A program made the translations under genes and the position numbers. The notes under the pieces are model-generated. The model ran no database searches. It had not been told where the DNA came from and worked only from the letters and a program-made list of their open reading frames with translations. Below, in pieces: positions 29,993 through 38,873 of a DNA stretch of 64,000 nt (positions within the stretch are counted from its first letter, which is position 1; each line of letters begins with the position of its first letter). This DNA is from Endotrypanum monterogeii (taxonomy: Eukaryota; Euglenozoa; Kinetoplastea; Trypanosomatida; Trypanosomatidae). Location: NCBI GenBank assembly GCA_000333855.2, contig CM007338.1:318806-382805 (forward strand). Direction: 5' to 3'.

Positions 29993-32900
29993 ATGGAGCT
30001 TCCACAAGTCGTACACTCGCTGCAGCGTGCGGCGACGGTGCCGCTGGCCATCGATGTGCTAATCCAGTACAACAACCCCCTCTCAGAGAAAGAAGCCACG
30101 CAACTTCGCGAGTTCCGGCAACTGCAGCGAGAGCAACTCGAAGGAGGCCTCAGGGTAGATGACCCTTCGCAAGAGATGGTGGCAATGTCACACCGCCCTG
30201 CCAAGGGCCTCCACCCCCTTCAGGTGGTGCAGTGTGTGCTGAGCGCGACGCGGCTTTCCTGCGTACAGCCGGAGCAGCAACGCCGGTTGCGTAAGGAAGT
30301 ATTACCGCGAGTCGCAACATCGACCCCTCTGTCCTTCGTGGAGCTGTGTACTGCGGTGCAGGTAGCGTCCCAAACGTGTCTACACCACTTCGACGTGTCG
30401 GTGGCCGCGTTGTTGTGCGTGGAGGAGGTCCTACGGATGGCAGCCCCAGTGTTGCTACACGCTCCGCCGCCGCCGCCTCTCTCCTCTGCCGCGGCGCGCC
30501 GCGCCTCCTGGCGCAGGAACTGTACTTCGCAGCAGCAGCAGCAGCAGCCTCGAAAAGACACAACTCTTCTGCGGCTGAAGGAGTACACTGACGAGGAGGC
30601 GCTGCAACTTTTCCTAAAGGCACTCGGGGCCCTCGTGCAACGTCATGCGACCCTCCATGCGGCGAATAAGAAGCATACGCTGAAGCCGTGCCCCACTAAG
30701 GGCGAAGCCTTCCTCACCTGTGCACCTATACGCCATTTGCGGCAGCTCATGCAGAAATACGCAAGCCACCACATGGACGCAGTGCGCAACGCACTCAGGT
30801 CGCTCACACCAGCCGAGATCATTGCTCTCACGCCCGTCTTCCAGGGCGAGACAATGCAGCTCTTGCTCACCAAGGATCAGCTTCTGACCGCGGTCAAGTC
30901 CCAGCCCCTTGTCGCCCATCACGTCCTCGGGGCGCGGAATCCGGTCGCGGGCACGCTGACCCTTTGTAACGCTGATGTTGCGCTGCAATCTATTCTGTAC
31001 ACAATGAATCTGACGACGACATCACGTGACATCTTCTTGGACTGCGTATCACTGCTCGCCTCCGCGCCAACGGCGGACGTCGCGGCGTACATGAAAGCAA
31101 AGGGCAAGGACGCTCTCACGCAATGGGTCACTCCCTTCACCGTGAACACCGACACGCTTCTCCCCGTTGTTGAACTCGTCAGCTCTATTTATGTGCGTGT
31201 AATGCAGCAGTTGTACACGGCGGCACCGGAAATGTTGGAGGTGCTCCTGCAGACGATCGTGTACGCTGTTGGTAGCCGCTGCCGAACTCCGCGCGAAAAG
31301 GGGGTGGCCATGAGGCTGCTGAGCGACATGTTGGAGGTGCTCCCAAGCGACAAGCTCGCCCAGCTGGAGCCGACGGCTGATGTCGTGACGACGTTGAAGC
31401 GGGAGGTGGCTATGCCAGCAGAGGAGTCCGCGTCTCAGGCATTTCGACTCACCTCGGCACTGCAGCTAGAGGCGAGTGTGGAAGACGGGCTGATAGGTGC
31501 ACTGAAGAACAGCCGCAAGGAGACCAAGATCCGGCGCGCCATGCTGGTTCACCTCGACGCGCAGCGTACGCCGGTTGTCGTGGTTGACGAGCTGCTCGCG
31601 GAGCTGATGAAGGACTGCGAGGAAGTGATCGTGGTGCGTCCTGATGCGTACCTCGCCCTTCTCTTCGCCCAACAACGTAACGACGTCGCCACAGTTGCAA
31701 AGGTGTACCCTCTGCTGTGCACTGCTGAAGTACTGCGCCAGCTGGACGCCAACGTTTACGAGCAGACGCGCGTTGCACAGGTGGCGGTGGAGCTGGCGAA
31801 AAACGGATACTGCATCCCACTTGTGCAGCTGCTGACGAGCCGTCATGGTCTAACACGCCGTCCGCTGCTTGAGTACGTCAAGTCGGTCGCCTCCGATGCC
31901 GCCCGTGTGACGTCGCTGTGGAGCTGCCTCACGCAGCATGTCTTCGGGCTGGAGTCAGTGGGCTCCTGCCCGATGATTGTGGGCGAAACAGCTGCGCCAG
32001 CGCTGGTCGCGCTGGGCACCGCACTCCTGCAGCACACCTCGTGCCTCTCCCTCTCCTCGGCTCTATATGAGCTTCTGATGTGTGCCGGACATGATAACGT
32101 GCAGGGTGCGGATCCTTACTTTTACAAGGCCTCTAACTGTCTGCTACGCCGGCACCGCCACGCCAGCCTTACAGTACTTGAGCGCCCGCTCCGCCAGACG
32201 CTTGCCCGCGGTGAGAATCGGCAGAGCCTCCTCTCCCAGCACACGAAACCGGTTGTGCGGCATCTCATCGAGGCAATGAATAAAGACGTGGAGCACCTGT
32301 CTACTGCCGCATGCCGTGCATTGGTGCTGCTTCTCACGCAGACGAGCGCGCCGGCCTCGCGAGACGTCATTGCAGCCCTAGCGGAGGCCGTTGAGGTGTC
32401 CAATGACTGGTTTATGGCACTGTCCGCGGAGGATGCTGCGATCTCGGCCGAGGACATAGACCTGATGGACGCCTACGAGACCTCCGTACTGCGCGAACAG
32501 CACTTGCTAAAAATCTACCCAGAACGCCCCCCCAAGGGTGTGTCCGCGGACGACTTCGCCGACATGAAGAAAAAAGACGCTGTGGCGCTGGTGAAGGGGC
32601 GCGAGGCGCTTCGGGCCGCTATTGAGAAACGCAGCAGCATCATCTTGCCTGCAATCCATAAGCATAAATCGGTCTACCTCGCTCTTCGACTGGTCGGCAC
32701 ACATGGTCATTTTGATCTGGAGGCCCTGCCGGCTCTCTACCCCCCCCTCCAGGCAACGGTAACCCTACTGCGTGCACAGGGCCAAGCAACGCACACTTTG
32801 GATGTCTTGGCGACGGACGCGCTGGCAGGCCTCCTCGCCCACACACCGTTCGGGTACATGGCGGAGAACATGGTACACGTTATTGCCCGGCTGACACCGC

Positions 32901-35900
32901 TCAAGACGCTCGCGGTGCAGGATGTCAGTCAGGTGTCGGCGATGGCGCATGTGCTGCGCCAGTCGCTCACTCAAATGCTTCCGGCGCCGCTTTTCGTCGT
33001 ATTGACAGCCTTCGCGCGCGTTGCGTTCAAGGCTGGGCGAGGTGCCAACGCCATCTCCACCACCATCCCGGTTGCCACGCAGCACCAGGTACTCGGCATG
33101 CTGATGCAGAACCTCGGCCAACCGAACCTGCCCGATCCCACGGCCGCAATGGAGTTGCTGACGAGCATCCTACAGAGCTTTCCCTCACTTTACAAGAGTC
33201 TGCAACAGGGCTTCTACACGCTCATGCCAATGATCCCCGGCAATCGACTGGAAGTCGTAGAAGCGGGGCTGTTCAACGCGGTCGAGTCTGTACGCGATGT
33301 TACAGCGATGGCGTTCAACCGCTTCGCCCACTTCGAAACGTGTCGCCGCGCACTTGTGTTGGCTGCCACTCTCGCCGACGACCCCTCCTCCACGGTTTCG
33401 AAGCACCTCGGAAAGGTAATCGAGGATGCAGTGGAGAAATACGACTTCGTGCTGGAACTCTTTGATTGGGACGACTTGGTGTACTTCCTGCGCACCTACG
33501 GCGACCGCATCGAGGCGAACGCGCTCCGTGTAACAGAGACGATGCACAAGCTCTTCGCGCGTCGCCCAGCTACCGATGAGTCCACGCAGCTGAAATGGGT
33601 GGAGGAGCTGAAGACGCTTGCGGGGGCACCGTCGGTGATCGCAGTGGAGGGCCTATCTTCCACCTACCTGGGCCGTGTGCCTGCCGTGGTGATGGACTAT
33701 CTTTGCGATCTACTCGAGAACCCGCAGACAAGCGAAGCGCTCCTCCGGCAGACCCTCAAGGCTGGTCGAACCGTGCTCGAGGCGGCTGACCTCTCGCTGC
33801 TCAAGAGCATCTCGCCACAGCTGCAGACACGACTGGCAAAGCCGCCGAGGGATGTAACGCAGGCGCATAAGGAGCAGTACCTAGCTACCGCGACGGTGTG
33901 GCTCACCATAGTCAGCTGCCGCATGCAGGAGACAGCGCTTCTGGAGACCATCATTGACCAGCAGAGTCGTACTCTGAACAACTCGCAGTCCGCAATGGTG
34001 CACCGCTGCGTGTGCGAGTCGATAGCGGACATCAGTAGAAATGAGCACATCCGTAACTCACCGAAACTCGATGAGTTTGTGGAGAAGTGTTTAAAGCAGG
34101 CCATTCAGTCCGGCTCCTATGTCAAGAAAAAGGCCCACGCCTGGGGTCTCGTTGGTGTCATCAAAGGTTTGGGCTTGACTGCGCTGCGTCGCTACAACGT
34201 CATGGGAATTCTGCGCAAGTCGACCCGTGAAAAGCAAGTGGAGCGATCGGGTGCGATGGTGCTGTTGGAGGTGTTGTGCAGTGAGATGCCCTCCCTCTTC
34301 GAACCCTACGCGCTGTCAATGGCCACGGAACTCCTGGAGGCCGTCGCAGATGCCGACCAGAACGTCTCGGAGTGTGCCGATGACGCCGCCAAGGAGCTGA
34401 TGGCAAAGCTCTCTGGTGTGGGTCTCCGCCAGCTGATCCCGCGATTGGTGGAAGGCCTGGCGTCGGACTCGGCGAAGAAGCGCGTGCCACTACTCAACTT
34501 CATCGGCTACGTTGCGTTCTGCTCCCCAAAGCAGCTCGCAGCGGCACTACCGGAGATCATGAAGCACATTCGTGGTTGTCTCTTCGACGTGAACAACGCC
34601 GTCTCCGTAGCGGCTTTGAGTGCGCTGCGCCGTGTCGCGGGCGTCGTCTCGAATCCGGAGATACAAGTGCATGTGGAGCTCATTCTGAACGCGATGCGCT
34701 TTCCCAGCACAGAAACGGAGCCTGCGCTCGATGCCCTGCTCTACACGCGCTTTGTCAACATGATCGACCCCGCCTCGCTAGCCCTCATTATCCCTGTTCT
34801 CTCCCGTGGTCTTGGGGGCCAGGTGGTGCACACCCGGCCCAAGGCCGCTCAGATTGTGGCCGCCATGGTCAACCTTGTGAGCGATCCGCGCGCGCTGCTT
34901 CCTTACACAGAGGAGCTTGTACGGCTGCTGGAAGATGCCTCTCAGGACCCCTCCACCGAGGCCCGCACGACCGCGGCCAAAGCGGCGGCTGCGCTTGCCT
35001 CCGCCATTGGCGGCCACCTCGTCGAAGAGATCTGTTTGTGGTCCCTCAGCGTTCTGCAACGTGTGCAATCCGGTGCGATTGAGAAGGCGGGTGCAGCGCA
35101 GGTGTTCGTCGAGGTGGTGAGCGCGTGCGGGGCGGAACTACTTAAAATTTACTTCCCGACGATTGAGGCCGGTATGACAGATGAGCGGCCGCCGGTGCGA
35201 GAGGGCTTCCTGTACATCATGGTGTACTCCCCATCCACACTTCCGACGGAGTTCTTCCAAGACTTCTTGCCCCTCTCTCTTCCGTGGGTGCTTGACGGCC
35301 TCTCACACTTCTCTGACCGCGTGCGCGACGTTGCGCTGGCAGCGGGTGACAGCATCGTCTCCCTTTACGGTACGCGCAACTTGGAGCTTGTTTTGGGCCC
35401 ACTTCTCGAAGGTGTAAGCAGCGAGGTCACGACGCTTCGGCAGAGCTCGTTGCAGCTCTCTGCGAAGCTCATGCTGCACCTTGTGGCACACATCAAGAAG
35501 ATGATGCGTATACAGATGGCCATGGCCGACGCAGACGAGGAGGCCCGCTCCGAGCTGATGAACTCCATCCACGCGACAATGGATGGCAACGAGAATGGAG
35601 AACCAGCCGCAATCGGTGAAGGCAACGGCAATGACGCCATTCTTACCGTGGAAACAGCGCGCGATGTGGAGAAGCGCGGCGTCTCGATTCTCGGCTCGCT
35701 CGAGGAGATGCTCGGCACCGACAACCTTGTACGCATGCTCTCGGCTCTCTTCTGTGGCCGACACGAGCACAATGCGAACGTGCGCACGGACGCGAACATG
35801 GCATGGCAGGCGTGTGTGGCCAGCATCCGTGCTGCGGTCAACAAGATCTTCGATGGTCTGGTGCTGCTACTGGTGCGCTTCTCTTCGTCTGAAAACCCAG

Positions 35901-37987
35901 ACTGTATGGAAGTGGCCGAGAAAACAATCGAGTTCACTACTCGCCTTAACGAGACAATTGACCGCTTTGTGGACACGCTATGCAACATGTACAAGACAGA
36001 CAACCGCCGCATAAAACTTGGCTCCCTTGTGTGCCTCGGCACCGTCGTCCAGTTCTCGGACCCGCGGCGACTGGTCAGTATGGGAGGTCAAATTGTGGGT
36101 TGCGTCTTGCCAGGCATGCAGGAGCACGACGCAGTGCAGGAGGCAGCGCGAGAGGTCTTTGCACGCGTATCGAAACTAGTTGGCCCTCGCCTCATTGAAG
36201 ATGCCGTGGAGGCGCAGCTGACAACGAGTGTGCGCGGTGTGGTGGAGGTGGTGAAGGTAAAACCAGGTGTGGCTCTGGCGCTGATCTTCAAGCATTTGAA
36301 CTCACTCACGATGCACACGAACCTCAACGTTGAGCTTCTCAGCACAATCCTCGAAGTCGAGGAAGCAAAGGAAGAGATGCGCCGCTACCACGACGACATG
36401 GTGCGGCTGTTGCTGCAGTTCTGTGTGGAAACGCTGGACGACGCACAGGAGCTCATGACCAAGTATGTGGAGGGTGCCCCTCGTGAGTACGAGATGTTAC
36501 CAGTGGAGGCCTTCTCGAAGGCGATTAACATGCCGGCGAGGCGCCACGGAGCGCTGATGGCAGCCACGGCTTATGGCCTTGGTACAGATCTCGACAACGT
36601 TGACGGTATCACCTCCGTCTTCCGTACCCTCGTCAATGCCCTCGGCGACGACACTGAGGAGACACGCAACCTTGCCGTGCGTGCCATTCCGCAGCTGCTC
36701 GGCGCACTTGAAGAAAGGGTGCTGGACACTCTCGATGACGAGGAGCGTTCAGATCTCATGACGAGCAAGCGCGCAGCAAGTCGCTACCTGTTGCAGTTCC
36801 TCAACGCATTCCAGACGACAGTCGCGGTGACGGCGCGCGCTTATATCAGCAGCGATACACCCGAGTTCATTGTGCTCGGTGAAGGTGAGCCACGCCTCTT
36901 CGATGTACTTATGTCCTTCTACAACCGCGGCCTCGACTACGGCACGCCGCAGCAAAAGGTAGAGGCAGTGGAGTGCATCCAAGACCTCATGCGATTCGCC
37001 CCGCGCACGATCAGCGCGGCCGCCGCAAACACAGTCGCTGGACGCTGCTCTAAAGTTCTTTTCACGCGCAATGAGGGCTCTGTGGTGCTTGCACTGGTGC
37101 GTCTGTGTCTGGAGCTCATGAACTATCCTGCCAGTGGCAAGGAAAAGATGGTGGAAGGCACGATGGCGCTGGCAATGTTCAACGCGGCCCTGTGCGACTC
37201 GGGCGAGGCGCGTGTGCTGGCGCTGCACGTGGCGATTCAGCTGCTGGCGCGCTCGGAGAAGTACGCTGACCTCATTCTTGGTACGGTGGTGACCAAGAAA
37301 ACGGCGGTCGACTCAGCGCTTCTGCGGACTGTGATGTGCCGCTTCATCAGCGTTGTGCTGCGCTACGCCAAATTCACCAAGAAGTTCCCGCATATTCCAA
37401 AACTGATGGACTTGGTGCGTCCCATGTGGGAAGCTCCGGAGTCTCCCGGAGTCGCAGCAGCGGCAGGTGTGGCCGTTGGCGCGCTCTGCATGTCTGAAAG
37501 CATTCCTGAGGAAGTCGTCAGCGACATCAAGGAGCGTGCGCTGTCCTACACAATGACGAAGGGGACTCAGGCTCTGGCCGGTTACGCCCTTGTCTACTCT
37601 CTCGTGAAGTGTGCCCCGCAGCGTACGGATCAAGCCTTCCTCGCCGCCTCTGCCGAACACCTCCGTTCGGCAGCCGCCTTCGGCATTCCTGACAAGCTCA
37701 CGTCCATGTGGATGCTGCGGGCGGCAGCGGCGGTAGCGACCACCCGGTGTGTGCCGGCTGCTACCTTCAAGGTCGAGGCCTTTTCCCCGACCCTTCGTCG
37801 CCTGAACAAGGCAGACGAGCAGCTGATGAGCACCGCAGAGTACTTCCGCGAGTGCGTGACGGAGTCGTACCCGGAGGCGGCGAGCACGTTAGAAGGAATC
37901 CCTGGTGAGTACAGCGCGCAGTGGAACTCGATAGGCGCTTTCGATGCGGACCTCGACGACGAGGTGGAAGCCGATGTGACGCTGTAA
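29993..37987 (+). CDS. GCN1: GCN1 translational activator (HEAT-repeat protein)
   Basis: 2,664 residues, essentially the length of yeast Gcn1 (about 2,670). Almost the whole protein is helical HEAT-type repeat. Diagnostic segments include the central eEF3-like region (KKRVPLLNFIGYVAF at about 1493 and TRPKAAQIVAAMVNL near 1613) and the GAAQVFVEVVSACG repeat near 1700, which match the GCN1 family in order. GCN1 binds colliding or stalled ribosomes and, with GCN20, activates the eIF2-alpha kinase GCN2 during amino-acid starvation; trypanosomatids have GCN2-like eIF2 kinases. A Gln run and Ala/Pro-rich stretch interrupt the N-terminal quarter (about 155-190), and an acidic, Asn/Gly-rich loop occurs near 1855-1885. 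No frameshift is seen, and the start is the first ATG after the acceptor. Some central repeats could not be assigned individually. Confidence 0.93.
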   Translation: MELPQVVHSLQRAATVPLAIDVLIQYNNPLSEKEATQLREFRQLQREQLEGGLRVDDPSQEMVAMSHRPAKGLHPLQVVQCVLSATRLSCVQPEQQRRLRKEVLPRVATSTPLSFVELCTAVQVASQTCLHHFDVSVAALLCVEEVLRMAAPVLLHAPPPPPLSSAAARRASWRRNCTSQQQQQQPRKDTTLLRLKEYTDEEALQLFLKALGALVQRHATLHAANKKHTLKPCPTKGEAFLTCAPIRHLRQLMQKYASHHMDAVRNALRSLTPAEIIALTPVFQGETMQLLLTKDQLLTAVKSQPLVAHHVLGARNPVAGTLTLCNADVALQSILYTMNLTTTSRDIFLDCVSLLASAPTADVAAYMKAKGKDALTQWVTPFTVNTDTLLPVVELVSSIYVRVMQQLYTAAPEMLEVLLQTIVYAVGSRCRTPREKGVAMRLLSDMLEVLPSDKLAQLEPTADVVTTLKREVAMPAEESASQAFRLTSALQLEASVEDGLIGALKNSRKETKIRRAMLVHLDAQRTPVVVVDELLAELMKDCEEVIVVRPDAYLALLFAQQRNDVATVAKVYPLLCTAEVLRQLDANVYEQTRVAQVAVELAKNGYCIPLVQLLTSRHGLTRRPLLEYVKSVASDAARVTSLWSCLTQHVFGLESVGSCPMIVGETAAPALVALGTALLQHTSCLSLSSALYELLMCAGHDNVQGADPYFYKASNCLLRRHRHASLTVLERPLRQTLARGENRQSLLSQHTKPVVRHLIEAMNKDVEHLSTAACRALVLLLTQTSAPASRDVIAALAEAVEVSNDWFMALSAEDAAISAEDIDLMDAYETSVLREQHLLKIYPERPPKGVSADDFADMKKKDAVALVKGREALRAAIEKRSSIILPAIHKHKSVYLALRLVGTHGHFDLEALPALYPPLQATVTLLRAQGQATHTLDVLATDALAGLLAHTPFGYMAENMVHVIARLTPLKTLAVQDVSQVSAMAHVLRQSLTQMLPAPLFVVLTAFARVAFKAGRGANAISTTIPVATQHQVLGMLMQNLGQPNLPDPTAAMELLTSILQSFPSLYKSLQQGFYTLMPMIPGNRLEVVEAGLFNAVESVRDVTAMAFNRFAHFETCRRALVLAATLADDPSSTVSKHLGKVIEDAVEKYDFVLELFDWDDLVYFLRTYGDRIEANALRVTETMHKLFARRPATDESTQLKWVEELKTLAGAPSVIAVEGLSSTYLGRVPAVVMDYLCDLLENPQTSEALLRQTLKAGRTVLEAADLSLLKSISPQLQTRLAKPPRDVTQAHKEQYLATATVWLTIVSCRMQETALLETIIDQQSRTLNNSQSAMVHRCVCESIADISRNEHIRNSPKLDEFVEKCLKQAIQSGSYVKKKAHAWGLVGVIKGLGLTALRRYNVMGILRKSTREKQVERSGAMVLLEVLCSEMPSLFEPYALSMATELLEAVADADQNVSECADDAAKELMAKLSGVGLRQLIPRLVEGLASDSAKKRVPLLNFIGYVAFCSPKQLAAALPEIMKHIRGCLFDVNNAVSVAALSALRRVAGVVSNPEIQVHVELILNAMRFPSTETEPALDALLYTRFVNMIDPASLALIIPVLSRGLGGQVVHTRPKAAQIVAAMVNLVSDPRALLPYTEELVRLLEDASQDPSTEARTTAAKAAAALASAIGGHLVEEICLWSLSVLQRVQSGAIEKAGAAQVFVEVVSACGAELLKIYFPTIEAGMTDERPPVREGFLYIMVYSPSTLPTEFFQDFLPLSLPWVLDGLSHFSDRVRDVALAAGDSIVSLYGTRNLELVLGPLLEGVSSEVTTLRQSSLQLSAKLMLHLVAHIKKMMRIQMAMADADEEARSELMNSIHATMDGNENGEPAAIGEGNGNDAILTVETARDVEKRGVSILGSLEEMLGTDNLVRMLSALFCGRHEHNANVRTDANMAWQACVASIRAAVNKIFDGLVLLLVRFSSSENPDCMEVAEKTIEFTTRLNETIDRFVDTLCNMYKTDNRRIKLGSLVCLGTVVQFSDPRRLVSMGGQIVGCVLPGMQEHDAVQEAAREVFARVSKLVGPRLIEDAVEAQLTTSVRGVVEVVKVKPGVALALIFKHLNSLTMHTNLNVELLSTILEVEEAKEEMRRYHDDMVRLLLQFCVETLDDAQELMTKYVEGAPREYEMLPVEAFSKAINMPARRHGALMAATAYGLGTDLDNVDGITSVFRTLVNALGDDTEETRNLAVRAIPQLLGALEERVLDTLDDEERSDLMTSKRAASRYLLQFLNAFQTTVAVTARAYISSDTPEFIVLGEGEPRLFDVLMSFYNRGLDYGTPQQKVEAVECIQDLMRFAPRTISAAAANTVAGRCSKVLFTRNEGSVVLALVRLCLELMNYPASGKEKMVEGTMALAMFNAALCDSGEARVLALHVAIQLLARSEKYADLILGTVVTKKTAVDSALLRTVMCRFISVVLRYAKFTKKFPHIPKLMDLVRPMWEAPESPGVAAAAGVAVGALCMSESIPEEVVSDIKERALSYTMTKGTQALAGYALVYSLVKCAPQRTDQAFLAASAEHLRSAAAFGIPDKLTSMWMLRAAAAVATTRCVPAATFKVEAFSPTLRRLNKADEQLMSTAEYFRECVTESYPEAASTLEGIPGEYSAQWNSIGAFDADLDDEVEADVTL

Positions 37988-38695
37988 TTGATCGACTTGG
38001 ACAGTCCTCACCCCACCCTTCACCCTCACCCCCCCCCCTGCACACCCCTTGCTTGCCGTTTGTGGTGCCTACGCTGATGGGGAGGGGGGAGGGCACTGTT
38101 AAGCTAAAAGAGGCGTGATGACGCTCTTTCTTTTCTTTCTTTTTTTGATCGAATATCTTATGTGTGGTATAAAAACAGTGTGAAGAAGTGTGCGAAAGAG
38201 GAGGAGGAGGAAAAAAGGATCACGGCGTGCGACCACGTTCAGTTTTTTTTTTTGGGGGGGGGGGAGGGGGGTGTTGCTGTTGTTGTTCGCGTAGGCGTGC
38301 CAAGGACTTTCTAAAAGACGTAATGCCGCCTCCGCCATCTCTATCGTTTTGTCACACACACACAGAATTCTTTTTTTTTTCCACTTTAAGGACGAAGGCG
38401 CATACATTAAGGACTTGAAAGAATGCTTTGCATATTTGCCTCTGTGTGTATGGTGGTGGGGAAGGGGGGGGTGAGCGCCCTCCACGCTTCACGCATGGGA
38501 ATGGCCACACCTCTTGGGTATTTCTACCCCCTGCCCCTCCGACCCACACCACTCCCCATTCATGTGCTATGAATACGAAATGCACTGACCGCTTGGCTAC
38601 GGTAGCTTCTGCAAACATCAAGGATGTCAGTGGTTGACACACAAACACAGAAGGTATCACACCCAAAACATTCTTACGGTACACCTCTCAACGCT

Positions 38696-38758
38696 CCTCT
38701 CTCTCTCTCTCTCTCTGCTTTGAGTGTCTTCGACTTGGTGCTGGTATCTCCCACGCGC

Positions 38759-38790
<32 letters not shown>
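38696..38790. repeat. (CT)n and (CA)n microsatellites
   Basis: A CT run at 38696-38716 and a CA run of about 15 units at 38760-38790, just upstream of the PWP2 acceptor. Confidence 0.9.
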
Positions 38791-38791
<1 letters not shown>

Positions 38792-38793
38792 CA

Positions 38794-38836
38794 CCTGCTT
38801 CTTCCCGCCCCCGTCTCTCCGACATAAAACAAAAAG
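38794..38836 (+). promoter_or_regulatory. Candidate trans-splice acceptor, PWP2
   Basis: A C/T-rich tract is followed by AG at 38835-38836. The 37-nt leader holds no ATG before 38874. Confidence 0.45.
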
Positions 38837-38873
38837 TGCTTAGTCACTGTAGGTGAGCACACGCACAAGCGTC

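Larger units (their letters stand above)
37988..38873. other. Intergenic region GCN1 / PWP2
   Basis: Spacer with poly-C at about 38030-38037, poly-T/poly-G at 38239-38261, (GTT)n near 38275-38287, poly-T near 38371-38380, (CT)n at 38696-38716 and (CA)n at 38760-38790. No gene is supported. Confidence 0.6.

Noticed and set aside
35365..36042. 225-codon minus-strand frame inside GCN1
   Set aside because: It is a shadow of the conserved GCN1 frame and shows no family resemblance.
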